DNA of 64,000 bases from Duganella sp. OV510. Lineage in GTDB: Bacteria; Pseudomonadota; Gammaproteobacteria; Burkholderiales; Burkholderiaceae_D. The DNA lies in contig NZ_FNEQ01000003.1 in NCBI RefSeq assembly GCF_900100205.1, positions 62,001 to 126,000 of the forward strand. Direction: 5' to 3'. How positions within the stretch are numbered: the stretch's first letter is position 1; every line of letters starts with the position of its first letter. The translations under genes were made by a program, and so were the position numbers. The notes under the pieces were generated by a model, which saw only the letters and a program-made list of their open reading frames with translations, was not told where the DNA came from and did not search any database. Of the stretch, positions 17,208-27,862 are shown in pieces.

Positions 17208-18323
17208 ATGACTTCTTTACACGGCATCTGGGTGCCGCTGGTGACGCCCATGCATCACGGCGAGCTGGATCTGTCACGCCTGCAACGGCTGGCCGAACGC
17301 CTGATCGACGACGGCGCCCACGGGCTGGTGGTGTGCGGCACCACCGGCGAGGCGCCGCAGCTGGATCTGGCCGAGCAGAGCGCGGCGCTGGCGGCGGTGC
17401 TGGAGGTGGCGCGCAAGCGCTGCCCGGTGTTGATGGGCATCGGCGGCAGCGACACCTTTGCCGGCGCCAGCCGCGTGCTGGAATTCGATGACGCCGGACT
17501 GGCCGGCTATCTGGTCTCCACGCCGGCCTATGTGCGGCCGTCGCAGCAAGGCTTGCTGCGGCATTTCGAGACGATTGCCGATGCCACCGACCGGCCAATC
17601 GTGCTGTACAACGTGCCGGCGCGTACCGGCGTGCAGCTGGAGCTGGCCACCGCGCAGCGCTTGGCGGAGCGGCCGCAATTCGCTGCCATCAAGGAGGCCG
17701 GCGGCAGCCTGCGGCAGATGACTGATCTGCTACAGCACACGCCGCTGGCGGTATTGTGCGGCGACGATCCGCTGCTGTTCGCGGCGCTGTGCGGCGGCGC
17801 GCATGGGGCGATCTCGGCGTCGGCGCATTTGCGCACGGATTTGTATGTGCAGCTGTTCGATCTGGTGCGCGCGCAGCGGCTGGACGAGGCGCGTGCACTG
17901 GCGGCGCGGCTGCTGCCGATGATGCAGCTGCTGTTCTCCGAGCCGAATCCGGCGCCCTTGAAAGCGGCGCTCAGCATCCAGGGCCTGCTGCGCGATGAGT
18001 TGCGCCTGCCGATGGTGCCGGCCACCACCGCTTGCAAAAGTCTGCTGGCAGCAGCTCTTGAAGCGCTCGACGCTATCCCGCGCTACCGTCCGCCCGGCGC
18101 TGGCACTGGCACTGGCGCTGCTGCTGGCGCTGGTGCTGGCACTGGCGCTCACGCTGGCACTGGCACTGGCACTGGCGCTCACGCTGGTGCTGGCGCTCAT
18201 GCTGGTGCTGGTGCTGGTGCTGGTGCTGGTGCTCATGCGGATGCTGGCTCGGCAGGTGGCGCCGGGCTGGCGAACGATGCCGGTACGCGCTATTCGCTGG
18301 CACATGCGAGGGCCGCGCTATGA
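17208..18323 (+). CDS. dapA: DapA-family lyase (4-hydroxy-tetrahydrodipicolinate synthase-like) with Gly-Ala repeat tail
   Basis: 371 aa. Residues 1-290 are a complete DapA TIM barrel: VCGTTGEAPQL (substrate/pyruvate loop), VLYNVPARTG (catalytic Tyr), and AAIKEAGGS (Schiff-base Lys). DapA condenses pyruvate with aspartate semialdehyde in lysine synthesis, but related aldolases share these motifs and this could be a paralogue. The start MTSLHGIWVPLVTPM at 17208 fits the family. The last 80 residues are Gly-Ala-Thr-His repeats encoded by a tandem hexamer array (18097-18250) and have no counterpart in DapA. It is divergent from kdp, and its stop overlaps the next start (ATGA). Confidence 0.85.
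   Translation: MTSLHGIWVPLVTPMHHGELDLSRLQRLAERLIDDGAHGLVVCGTTGEAPQLDLAEQSAALAAVLEVARKRCPVLMGIGGSDTFAGASRVLEFDDAGLAGYLVSTPAYVRPSQQGLLRHFETIADATDRPIVLYNVPARTGVQLELATAQRLAERPQFAAIKEAGGSLRQMTDLLQHTPLAVLCGDDPLLFAALCGGAHGAISASAHLRTDLYVQLFDLVRAQRLDEARALAARLLPMMQLLFSEPNPAPLKAALSIQGLLRDELRLPMVPATTACKSLLAAALEALDAIPRYRPPGAGTGTGAAAGAGAGTGAHAGTGTGTGAHAGAGAHAGAGAGAGAGAHADAGSAGGAGLANDAGTRYSLAHARAAL
18097..18250 (+). repeat. Tandem hexamer repeat (GCTGGC/ACTGGC type) in the DapA tail
   Basis: Imperfect repeats of GGCACT, GGCGCT and CATGCTGGT run for about 150 bases, in frame, encoding Gly-Ala/Gly-Thr/His-Ala dipeptides. This is a slippage-prone minisatellite inside a coding region; because the unit is six bases, length changes keep the frame. 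Confidence 0.85.
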
Positions 18324-18910
18324 TCGTCGCTGTCACCGGCGTGGACGGCGATAGCGCCGTCGCCGATCTGGCCGAGGATCTGGCCATGCTGCGGGTGGCG
18401 GCCGGCAAGCGCGTGCTGCTGGTGTCGCCGCACCCTTGCGCCTATGATGCGCAGTTGTTTGATGATCTGCTGATCGACGCTTCGTTGCGCAGCCAGGACG
18501 CGGCACTGGCGGGCGCCGGCGTGATACTGGCACTGCTCCGTCCCGAAGCGCTGGAGCGCGATGGCTGCGACGAGCTGCTGGCGCGCCTGAAGGTTGTGCA
18601 AGGCACCAATCCGTCAGCGCGCGTGTTGGTGACGGTGGCCCACGGCCGCCGCCCGCTGACTGCCCATCAAACCGGTTGCGTGCTGGTCTTCGTCGCCCAG
18701 TTGCAGCACGCCCGCCTGGCCGACACGCTGGTCCTCGAAGACGGCCAGGACACCTACCACTCCCGCCACAGCGAACTGGAACCGCAAGCCTACAAACAAG
18801 ACCACAAGCTGTGCGCCCCCGAAGTGCGCCATCTCTACCGCGAAATCTTCCCTGACCGCGACCGCGCGCCTCACTTCAGCGCCTTGATCCCCAGGGCCTG
18901 CGCGCTGTAG
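18320..18910 (+). CDS. ParA/MinD-like protein lacking the P-loop
   Basis: 196 aa. The start MIVAVTGVDGDSAVADLAEDLA aligns with ParA starts (MIIAVxxxKGGVGKTTxAxxLA), but the Walker A glycine-lysine signature is replaced by GVDGDSAVA. Other ParA landmarks remain: GKRVLLVSPHP (ParA GxRVLLVDxDP), DDLLIDASLRSQDAALAGAGVILALLRP, and NPSARVLVTVAHGR (ParA NPxLRVxVVLN). It is therefore likely unable to bind ATP in the normal way. ATG overlaps the dapA stop by four bases, so it is probably cotranslated. Function unknown. Confidence 0.7.
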   Translation: MIVAVTGVDGDSAVADLAEDLAMLRVAAGKRVLLVSPHPCAYDAQLFDDLLIDASLRSQDAALAGAGVILALLRPEALERDGCDELLARLKVVQGTNPSARVLVTVAHGRRPLTAHQTGCVLVFVAQLQHARLADTLVLEDGQDTYHSRHSELEPQAYKQDHKLCAPEVRHLYREIFPDRDRAPHFSALIPRACAL

Positions 18911-18952
18911 CCCCCCCCCGGAGGACACAGGCCGGCGGGTTGCTTTTTTCGC

Positions 18953-19080
18953 GTTTTACTAAAATTTCCTATGCTGTACTACTTTATACGGGAACCAAAT
19001 CCCGGACGAGCACTCTAACCTTAGTATGTGTCAGAGCGCCCTAGCACTACATCGTAGTAGCTAGCAGATTTTAGTAAAAC
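18953..19080. promoter_or_regulatory. Palindrome-rich control region with 13-bp inverted repeat
   Basis: GTTTTACTAAAAT (18953-18965) and its exact complement ATTTTAGTAAAAC (19068-19080) enclose 102 bases. Inside are a small hairpin CGGGA-ACCAAA-TCCCG (about 18990-19005) and a near-palindrome CTAGCACTACATCGTAGTAGCTAG (19041-19064). The region is AT-richer than its surroundings and ends 20 bases before the start of the RHH+RAMA-like gene. It looks like a multi-site operator/promoter; the repeat could alternatively be the ends of a small element. Confidence 0.55.
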
Positions 19081-19100
19081 CACTTTTCAGGAGAACCCGC

Positions 19101-19772
19101 ATGGACATCCTCCGCGCTTCCGTCCGCTTGCCATCCGACATACTCGTCGAACTGGGCGACCTCACCGGCCATCACTGGAACAGTTGGGAACTGGAGCCCA
19201 TCATCTGCGATGCCATACGCGCCTATATGAATCCCCCCAAACCGGGCAATTACGAGCCGATGGCGGCTGATGCTGACGCGGGCTACCAATGGAAGCAGGT
19301 ATTCCTGCCAGAAGGCACCCGCTTGCGCGCCTCATTCGGCCGTGAACCTTACTTCGCCATCGTCAAAGGGATGGAAATCAAGTTTGGCGACCTCGCACTG
19401 ACGCCTTCGGCCTTCGCCAATCTGCGTGGCAGCGGAAACCGTAACGCCTGGAAAGCTGTCTGGCTGCGCTTTCCGGGCAATGAGCAATGGGTGCTGGCCG
19501 ACGTATGCCGCAGCAAACAGAAAACCGCGATCGCACGCCTGTTCGGCGCCGCCGATGGTATTGAAACGCCACAAAACATCGCTACGCCCAAGCCACTCAG
19601 GCAAGCAAGGCAAGCCAAGCACGCCAAGCGCACCACTGCGACGTCGCTGACGCAATCAGCGAAATTGGCACAGCCAACGCCGTGCGAGGTCTTCAGGTCG
19701 TTCCTGCCGTCCGGTATTGCAAGGCACAAGCGCCGCAAGCAGCATGCTGCGGCGCCGGAGCCATCAACTTAA
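19101..19772 (+). CDS. Predicted RHH + RAMA-like domain protein (paralogue 1)
   Basis: 223 aa. Residues 3-45 read like a ribbon-helix-helix: strand ILRASVRLP, helix SDILVELGDLTG, helix WELEPIICDAIRAYM. Residues 58-135 share a block with the protein at 58243-58674: GYQWKxxFLPxGTRLR, then Y-x-A-x-V-x-G, TPS, and GS-x-RNAW. This order (GTxLR, small barrel, G, PSxxA, N-x-W) is that of the RAMA domain found with restriction/modification enzymes. The tail after 150 is basic (KHAKR, RHKRRKQH). A good SD (AGGAGA) precedes ATG. It was probably named hypothetical before; the domain calls are mine from pattern only. Confidence 0.6.
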   Translation: MDILRASVRLPSDILVELGDLTGHHWNSWELEPIICDAIRAYMNPPKPGNYEPMAADADAGYQWKQVFLPEGTRLRASFGREPYFAIVKGMEIKFGDLALTPSAFANLRGSGNRNAWKAVWLRFPGNEQWVLADVCRSKQKTAIARLFGAADGIETPQNIATPKPLRQARQAKHAKRTTATSLTQSAKLAQPTPCEVFRSFLPSGIARHKRRKQHAAAPEPST

Positions 19773-20518
19773 AACACTTTGCTGACGGTCAGCTGCACCG
19801 CGTTCTTGCCGAGGAATTTGCCGTTGGCGGCCGAGGTGTAGGCCGATTCGTTGGCGTTGGTGCCGATGAGGGCCAGTGCGCCGGTGAGTACGCCGAAGTC
19901 CTTGCTCACGCCGAGCTTCCAGTCGGTGTAGGAAGCGGCGTCGTTATGCCTGACGTCCTGGCGGCCGGCGTGCAGGTTGATGGTATAGCCGTCGCCGGCG
20001 TCGAGGTTGGCGCCGAGGTCCACATAGCCGCTGTTCTTGCTGTCGGCGAAGCCAAACAGATTGGTCACCGCGTGCGAATATTTCAGATACGCCGGTCCAT
20101 AACCCAGCTGGCCATACACCTCGGTGGTATTGGCGCTGACCGGCAGCGCATTGGAGGCATACACATAGGTCAGCACGCCGACGTCATACGATACCTCTGC
20201 AGACAGCTGCCCGCGCTTGCCGGCATACAGGTCCAGCTCGACGCTGCCATCGCCGCCGGCATCCTTGATCCAGGTGATGGTGGACGCCCAGGCCCCCGCA
20301 TACAAACCGGTCGGGTTGTTGACGTAGTCGGCGCCGCCCTGCAAGGCAGGTTGCAAGCGTGTTTGTGAAATGCCGCGATAGCGGTAGTCGCTGATTGCCG
20401 CCACATTGAAGCTGAGCGTATTCTCCGGCACGGCGGCGGCCGGCGCCGCCTCGTCGGCGTGGACGATGTGGGTGGCAAAAGCTGCGGCAACGGCAGCGGC
20501 GAGTACAAACTTTTTCAT
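19769..20518 (-). CDS. TorF-family putative porin (Gcw_chp/TIGR02001)
   Basis: 249 aa with a signal peptide (MKKFVLAAAVAAAFATHIVHA). The mature start ENTLSFNVAAISDYRYRGISQTRLQPALQGGADY is the hallmark of this family (YRGISQT). Beta-strand-like alternation follows and the C-terminal residue is Phe (VSKVF), as in outer-membrane barrels. The substrate is unknown. It is convergent with, and overlaps by four bases, the RHH+RAMA-like gene. The ACT-like gene upstream is in the same orientation, 37 bases away. Confidence 0.88.
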   Translation of the reverse strand: MKKFVLAAAVAAAFATHIVHADEAAPAAAVPENTLSFNVAAISDYRYRGISQTRLQPALQGGADYVNNPTGLYAGAWASTITWIKDAGGDGSVELDLYAGKRGQLSAEVSYDVGVLTYVYASNALPVSANTTEVYGQLGYGPAYLKYSHAVTNLFGFADSKNSGYVDLGANLDAGDGYTINLHAGRQDVRHNDAASYTDWKLGVSKDFGVLTGALALIGTNANESAYTSAANGKFLGKNAVQLTVSKVF

Positions 20519-20555
20519 AAAACTTCCTATCAGTGGTTGAAATGGCGGGCGACAG

Positions 20556-20846
20556 TTACAGCACGCCCGTGGAGGCCGTCCGCTGCGCCAGCGGCGTCAG
20601 GCGGCCGAATTCGGCGCCCGGCAGGGCGCGCATCACCGCTTCCATCACCTGCCCGGCCAGCGCCCGCGACAGGCACAGCCAGACCCGCACGCGGGCGCCG
20701 TGGTCGCAGGCCTCGACCCGCATGAAGCGCATGGCATCGCCGCAAGTGCGCGTCACCAACGTGCGCAACTCGCTCAGCGCGGCCACGTCGACGGTCAGCT
20801 GCAGCAGGCAGCCACGCGGCGGCCTGGGATGGAAAAAAGCATGCAT
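20556..20846 (-). CDS. Small ACT-like domain protein
   Basis: 96 aa from ATG at 20846, which has GGAG upstream; longer in-frame starts would run into the promoter. The pattern CLLQLTVDVAALSELRTLVTRTCGDAMRFMRVEAC...ARVRVWLCLS fits the beta-alpha-beta fold of IlvM/IlvH-like ACT domains. Because it is alone, it is more likely a small regulatory or sensing protein than a biosynthetic subunit. It sits upstream of the TorF porin as a probable two-gene unit, and its promoter shares elements with the kdp promoter. Confidence 0.6.
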   Translation of the reverse strand: MHAFFHPRPPRGCLLQLTVDVAALSELRTLVTRTCGDAMRFMRVEACDHGARVRVWLCLSRALAGQVMEAVMRALPGAEFGRLTPLAQRTASTGVL

Positions 20847-20879
20847 GACTAAGCTCCGGGTCAGCGTTTCGATACCGGA

Positions 20880-20948
20880 AAGCTTAGCGACGGCGTCGTA
20901 AAAACGGTCTAAAAAGGTAGGCTTGCCCTGTAAACATCGTGTATAAAT
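20880..20948 (-). promoter_or_regulatory. Promoter region resembling the kdp promoter
   Basis: On the minus strand ATTTATACACGATGTTTACAGGG (20926-20948) resembles a KdpE site. Further in, TTTAGACCG and GCTAAGCTT also occur in the kdp promoter. GTTTAC and GCTAAGCTT are exactly 50 bases apart in both (20930 to 20880; 17097 to 17047), while TTTAGACCG is shifted by 11 bases, one helical turn. This suggests the ACT-like/TorF genes and kdp are coregulated. Confidence 0.45.
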
Positions 20949-20965
20949 TGCGCACTGCGCAATTT
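20945..20965. promoter_or_regulatory. 21-base palindrome AAATTGCGCA-C-TGCGCAATTT before parE
   Basis: A perfect palindrome with a single central base lies between the divergent ACT-like gene and parE, partly overlapping the KdpE-like site. It is a plausible operator or the binding site of a dimeric regulator. Confidence 0.45.
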
Positions 20966-21056
20966 TTGCCGCCTTCTGCCGCAGTTGAGGATAGAATACG
21001 CAAACAATCTGCGAACTGTACATAAACCCAGTATCAAAAACACAAGCTGCTCACGT

Positions 21057-23054
<1,998 letters not shown>

Positions 23055-23066
23055 TAGAACACCACC

Positions 23067-25733
23067 ATGACTCAAGCAAACCTCTTTGACGAAGCGGCGC
23101 CGGACGACAGCAAGCCTGCGCCCGCGCCAGCCTCGGCGCCCAACGCCGCCACGCCCGGCGCCTCCGACCATCCGGTGCACCTGCCTGCCGACGCCGCCGC
23201 CCACGCGGCTGCCGCAGCGCACGCCCACGGCCAGCCCGTGCCAACCACCAGCGACAGCGCTGACGATGGTGCCGGCGCCGGCGCCGGCGGCGCCCTGCAC
23301 GCCGCCAGCGGCGCCGATGCTGCCGATGCTGCCAGTACTGCCAGCGCTGCCGACGCTACCGGCGACGCCGGCGGCGGCAATGGCGGCAATGGCGGCAATG
23401 GCGGCAATGGCGGCGGCATGTTCGGCAATCCCCCCGGCGGTGGCAACGGCGATGATGGCGACGGCGGCGACGCGCTGACCCTGTCGACCTTCGCCGAACG
23501 CGCCTACCTCGACTACGCGATCTCGGTGGTCAAGGGCCGCGCGCTGCCGGACGTCTGCGACGGCCAGAAGCCGGTGCAGCGCCGCATCCTGTACGCGATG
23601 AACGAAATGGGCCTGAACAGCGTCGCCAAGCCGCGCAAATCGGCCACCGTGGTCGGCGACGTGCTGGGCAAGCTGCACCCGCACGGCGACCAGTCGGTGT
23701 ACGACGCCATGGTACGCATGGCGCAGGACTTCTCGCTGCGCTACCCGCTGGTCGACGGCCAGGGCAACTTCGGCTCGCGTGACGGCGACGGCGCGGCAGC
23801 GATGCGTTACACCGAAGCGCGGCTGACGCCGATCGCCAAGGTGCTGCTGGACGAAATCAACCAGGGCACGGTCGACTTCCAGGCCAACTACGACGGCTCG
23901 ACCGAAGAACCGTGTTTGCTGCCGGCGCGCCTGCCGATGGTGCTGCTGAACGGCGCCTCCGGCATCGCGGTCGGCCTGGCGACGGAAATCCCGTCGCACA
24001 ACCTGGGCGAAGTGGCGTCGGCTGCCGTCGCCATGATACGCAACCCGAAAATCAGCCACGCCGAGCTGATGGCCATGATCCCCGGCCCGGACTTCCCCGG
24101 CGGCGGCCAGATCATCACGCCAGCGCAGCAGATCGCCGACATGTACGCGACCGGCCGCGGCTCGATGAAAGTGCGGGCGCGCTGGAAGATCGAAGAACTG
24201 GCGCGCGGCCAGTGGCAGGCGGTGGTGACCGAACTGCCGCCGGGCACCTCGTCGCAGAAAGTGCTGGAAGAGATCGAAGAGCTGACCAACCCGAAGGTCA
24301 AACTGGGCAAGAAAGCACTGACGCCGGAGCAGCTGGCCCTGAAATCGCTGATCCTGAATTCGCTGGACACCATCCGCGACGAATCCGGCCGCGCGGCGCC
24401 GGTGCGCCTGGTGTTCGAGCCGAAGTCGAAGAACCAGGACCAGAGCGAATTCATGCTGCTGCTGCTGGCGCACACCTCGCTGGAATCATCGGCCTCGATC
24501 AACCTGGTGATGATCGGCGGCGATGGCCGTCCGCGCCAGAAAGGCCTGACCGACATCCTGCAGGAATGGATCACCTTCCGCTTCGCCACCGTCACCCGCC
24601 GCACGCAGTTCAAGCTGGGCAAGGTGGACGCGCGCATCCACATCCTCGAAGGCCGGCAGACCATCCTGCTGAACATCGACGAAGTGATCCACATCATCCG
24701 CAACTCGGACGAACCGAAGGCGGCGCTGATCGAACGCTTCAAGCTGAGCGACATCCAGGCCGAAGACATCCTGGAAATCCGCCTGCGCCAGCTGGCGCGG
24801 CTGGAAGCGATCAAGATCGAACAGGAACTGGCCGAGCTGCGCAAAGAGAAGCAGCTGCTGCAAGACCTGCTGGACAACCCGTCGTCGATGAAGCGCGCCA
24901 TCATCAAGGAAATCGACAACGACGCCAAGACCTATGGCGACGCGCGCCGCACGCTGATCGAAGAAGCGCAGAAAGCGGTGGTCGAACAGAAGGTGGTTGA
25001 CGAGCCGGTCACCGTCATCATCTCCGAAAAGGGCTGGATACGCGCACGCAGCGGCATCGGCCACGACGCCGCGCAATTCAGCTTCAAGGCCGGCGACGCG
25101 CTGTACGGCGCCTTCGAATGCCGCACGATCGACCACCTGCTGGCCTTCGGCAGCAACGGCCGCATCTACTCGGTGCCGGTGGCAGCGCTGCCGAACGCGC
25201 GCGGCGACGGCGTACCGGTGACCACGCTGATCGACCTGGCGTCCGGCTCCCGCCTGCTGCACTACTTTGCCGGCAACGGCAACACGCGCCTGCTGCTGGC
25301 CACCAGCGCCGGTTTCGGCTTTGAAAGCAAGGCGGGCGACATGGTCAGCCGCAACAAGAGCGGCAAGGCCTTCATCACGCTGGACGACAACGACAGCGTG
25401 TTGCCGCCGACGGTGATCCCGGAGACCGCCAGCGCGGTGGCAACGCTATCGTCGGGTGCGCGGGTGCTGGTGTTCGGCATGGACGAAATGAAGGTGCTGA
25501 CCAACGGCGGCCGCGGCGTGATCCTGATGGAGCTGGGCGACAAGGAAACGCTGCTGGCGGCCAAGCCGATCAGCCAGAAAGGCGTGACCGTGTTTGGCAG
25601 CGGCCGTGGCGGCAAGGCGCAGGAAGAGCGGCTGTCGGCATCGGCGCTGGCAGTCCACTTCGGCAAGCGCGCCCGCAAGGGCAAGGAGCTGGCCACCAAG
25701 ATCAAGCCAAGCGGCTTGACGCCGATCGTTTAA
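23067..25733 (+). CDS. parC: DNA topoisomerase IV subunit A with long low-complexity N-terminal extension
   Basis: 888 aa; E. coli ParC is 752. The ParC core starts at about residue 137 ([38 protein letters not shown]). The catalytic Tyr lies in [12 protein letters not shown] (residue 248), and the C-terminal beta-pinwheel region begins near KGWIRARSG. Residues 1-136 are Ala/Pro/Asp-rich, then Gly-Asn repeats (GGNGGNGG) and [16 protein letters not shown], absent from typical ParC. No better start with an SD occurs at the core boundary, and the extension keeps a third-position GC bias, so it is probably translated. It forms an operon with parE, 12 bases apart. Confidence 0.95.
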   Translation: MTQANLFDEAAPDDSKPAPAPASAPNAATPGASDHPVHLPADAAAHAAAAAHAHGQPVPTTSDSADDGAGAGAGGALHAASGADAADAASTASAADATGDAGGGNGGNGGNGGNGGGMFGNPPGGGNGDDGDGGDALTLSTFAERAYLDYAISVVKGRALPDVCDGQKPVQRRILYAMNEMGLNSVAKPRKSATVVGDVLGKLHPHGDQSVYDAMVRMAQDFSLRYPLVDGQGNFGSRDGDGAAAMRYTEARLTPIAKVLLDEINQGTVDFQANYDGSTEEPCLLPARLPMVLLNGASGIAVGLATEIPSHNLGEVASAAVAMIRNPKISHAELMAMIPGPDFPGGGQIITPAQQIADMYATGRGSMKVRARWKIEELARGQWQAVVTELPPGTSSQKVLEEIEELTNPKVKLGKKALTPEQLALKSLILNSLDTIRDESGRAAPVRLVFEPKSKNQDQSEFMLLLLAHTSLESSASINLVMIGGDGRPRQKGLTDILQEWITFRFATVTRRTQFKLGKVDARIHILEGRQTILLNIDEVIHIIRNSDEPKAALIERFKLSDIQAEDILEIRLRQLARLEAIKIEQELAELRKEKQLLQDLLDNPSSMKRAIIKEIDNDAKTYGDARRTLIEEAQKAVVEQKVVDEPVTVIISEKGWIRARSGIGHDAAQFSFKAGDALYGAFECRTIDHLLAFGSNGRIYSVPVAALPNARGDGVPVTTLIDLASGSRLLHYFAGNGNTRLLLATSAGFGFESKAGDMVSRNKSGKAFITLDDNDSVLPPTVIPETASAVATLSSGARVLVFGMDEMKVLTNGGRGVILMELGDKETLLAAKPISQKGVTVFGSGRGGKAQEERLSASALAVHFGKRARKGKELATKIKPSGLTPIV

Positions 25734-25773
25734 AGGCCGCGCTTGCCGCCCCGGCGCGGCGCGGCGCGGACGC

Positions 25774-25811
25774 AAAAAAGGCGGGCATGCTGATGGCATG
25801 CCCGCCTTTTT
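25774..25811. terminator. Bidirectional terminator after parC
   Basis: GGCGGGCATGC pairs with GCATGCCCGCC around TGATG, with A6 before and T5 after. It therefore serves both parC (+) and the convergent Lys/Ala-rich gene (-). Unlike three other convergent junctions in this window, this one does not use the long GGTCAGT palindromes. Confidence 0.9.
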
Positions 25812-25838
25812 CATTGCACGGCCGCAGCCGTGACGTGA

Positions 25839-26306
25839 TTAGTGCTTGGCAGCGGCTTCCTTGACTTCCGCGTCAGCCTTGGCTTTAACAGCAGCGGTCT
25901 TGTTGGCGGCCAGCGCCTTGTCTTCGGTGGCGTCAACGGTAGCCTTGATTGCTTTGGCGTCAGCTTTCACCGATTTTTTCTCGGCTTTCTCTACCGCTTT
26001 AGCGACATCCTTATCGCCTTTGGCGGCAGCTTTGGCCTTGTCTTCAGGATCGGCCTTGGCGACCTTCTCGTTGGCCTTGGCTTGTTCCACGCCTACCTTG
26101 GCTTGCTGCTCTTCGTGCACCTTGTCAGCCTTGGCGATGGCTTTGTTGGCTTTCTTGTCGGCCTTGGCATCAGCCTTGGCTTCCTTCTGTTCAGCCTTGG
26201 CGATATCCTTGCCGGCTTCGTGCTGCGCCTTGGCGACGTCCGAAGTCTGGGCAAAAGCAGCGGTGGCAAACAGGCCGGCGATCAGAGTGGCGATAATTTT
26301 GTTCAT
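25839..26306 (-). CDS. Exported Lys/Ala-rich protein
   Basis: 155 aa. The signal peptide is MNKIIATLIAGLFATAAFAQ, after which almost the whole protein is Lys/Ala/Asp/Glu (KADKKANKAIAKADKVHEEQQ), predicted as a long helix or disordered. The start at 26306 follows GAAAGGGA, and earlier in-frame starts would bury the signal peptide. Similar low-complexity exported proteins are common in Oxalobacteraceae and have no assigned function. It stands alone with its own terminator. Confidence 0.75.
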   Translation of the reverse strand: MNKIIATLIAGLFATAAFAQTSDVAKAQHEAGKDIAKAEQKEAKADAKADKKANKAIAKADKVHEEQQAKVGVEQAKANEKVAKADPEDKAKAAAKGDKDVAKAVEKAEKKSVKADAKAIKATVDATEDKALAANKTAAVKAKADAEVKEAAAKH

Positions 26307-26397
26307 GGTTTTATCCCTTTCGGTGTTGTTGGAGTGCGTGAGACACACTGTATGCTCACGCCGCCGCACACTCTGTACGCTAGCGTACTAAATCGCC

Positions 26398-27807
26398 TTA
26401 TTGCCTTGCCGGCCGGGAATACAGATCGATGATGGTGGTGATCGCCTCGGCGCACACCGAGCAGAATTTCTCGCTGCGGTCGAACATGATGCACTGCATT
26501 TCAGGGCGATAGTAGCCGGTGGCTTCGTAGTTGGCGCCCTCGAATGCGCCGACCGTATGCACATGCGGATCGCGCGAGAACAGCGCGCTGCTTTGCTGCA
26601 AATCGCGGGTGAACAAGGCGCTCATTTCCGCCTCCGGCCGGTTGTTGGCGCGCAGCGCGGCGCGCTCCTTCTGGTAGGCGCGCGACGCGGTTTCGTAAGC
26701 ATCCTTCGGCCACGGCGTCGGCAGCGGCGTGCCCTGCTTCACAAACCTGTTCCATTTCAGATTGGCCGGATCGTGCAGCGCGGTGGCATTGGGTTCCCAC
26801 GGTTCGCGGCGCTCGCCGCCGGTGGCGTAAGCGACCGGCGAGGTGTAGTACTCGTCGGCCAGGCCGGCGAAGTGGTGGCCGAATTCGTGCACGAACAGGT
26901 AGTTGGCCCAGTCATTGCCGGCCGCCGCCGTGCTGAACTGGCCGAAGATACCGCCACCGCCGTAGGTATCGTTGTTGACCAGGATCTCGATGAACTCATA
27001 CGGCGCATACTGCGCCAGCTCGCGCAAGGCGCGGTTATCGGTGGTCAGCACATAGCGTTCGCTGCCGAAGATATCGTAGCGGGTGCCCAGCGGCGATTCC
27101 TTGTAGGCGCCGGTCGACGGGCGCGACACGCCGGACTCGCTGGTCGGGCGGGCGATGGCCCAGACGTTGAAGTCGCTGGCGCGCTCCTTGAACGGCGAGG
27201 TGGTAAACAGGTGATCGGCCAGGCGGCGCGCATCGGCCTCGAATTTTTTCATGTCGGCCTGGGTGTAGCCGTCGCCGACGATCAGCAGGTCAACCTTGTC
27301 CTCGGACGGACCGTTGACGCGGATGCCTAGCGGCTTGACCGGCGCCGGCGGCTGCTTGCGGATCACCTCCATGGCGTTGGGATCGACGCTGGCGGTCCAC
27401 ACCACCGAGAACAGATTGCGTTCATCGCGCTTCAGGATGCGCACCTTGACCGGCTGCTCCGGCCTGGGGAAGCGCACCGATTCCTGGAAGCCGCGATTGG
27501 CGCGGGTGGCCTCGTCGGTGGTGCGCCATTCGGCGAAAATCGTCGAGAAGCCGCGCGAGTACAGCAGCTTGCCGGTTTTGGCGTCGACCACTTCCACCAG
27601 GTTGTTGCCACGGTTGGTCTGGTCGATGGTCTGGGTCAGGTTGCCGGGCCACGGCAGCGGCTCGATCACCACGCGTTCGATGGCGTAGTGCTCATCGAGG
27701 GCGTTGCCGCTGTGGAGGTAGTCGAGGCGCATGGTGGCGGGTTGCGCGGCCAGCGCGGGGACGATGCAGGCGAAAAGCGCCAGCAGGGAGATGAGGCGGC
27801 GGAGCAT
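26398..27807 (-). CDS. Exported M64-family metallopeptidase
   Basis: 469 aa with a signal peptide (MLRRLISLLALFACIVPALA). An N-terminal beta domain of about 150 residues is followed by the peptidase domain. The zinc site is FVHEFGHHFAGLADEYY (HExxHxxGxxD), and the upstream sequence VDLLIVGDGYTQADMKKFEADA is typical for M64 (IgA-peptidase-like) enzymes. Several Cys (QCIMFDRSEKFCSVC) lie near the C-terminus. It probably degrades protein outside the cytoplasm. It is the last gene of the minus-strand block with the two cyanophycinases, separated from them by a GC heptamer repeat. Confidence 0.9.
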   Translation of the reverse strand: MLRRLISLLALFACIVPALAAQPATMRLDYLHSGNALDEHYAIERVVIEPLPWPGNLTQTIDQTNRGNNLVEVVDAKTGKLLYSRGFSTIFAEWRTTDEATRANRGFQESVRFPRPEQPVKVRILKRDERNLFSVVWTASVDPNAMEVIRKQPPAPVKPLGIRVNGPSEDKVDLLIVGDGYTQADMKKFEADARRLADHLFTTSPFKERASDFNVWAIARPTSESGVSRPSTGAYKESPLGTRYDIFGSERYVLTTDNRALRELAQYAPYEFIEILVNNDTYGGGGIFGQFSTAAAGNDWANYLFVHEFGHHFAGLADEYYTSPVAYATGGERREPWEPNATALHDPANLKWNRFVKQGTPLPTPWPKDAYETASRAYQKERAALRANNRPEAEMSALFTRDLQQSSALFSRDPHVHTVGAFEGANYEATGYYRPEMQCIMFDRSEKFCSVCAEAITTIIDLYSRPARQ

Positions 27808-27862
27808 GTGGTGGTCCTGACGGTCAATTGAGGTGAGCGACATTGTAATGCGGCGGGCGCGG

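Noticed and set aside
18097..18250. Possible CRISPR or integron repeat in the DapA tail
   Set aside because: Hexamer units are contiguous, in frame and coding for Gly-Ala dipeptides; a coding minisatellite explains it.
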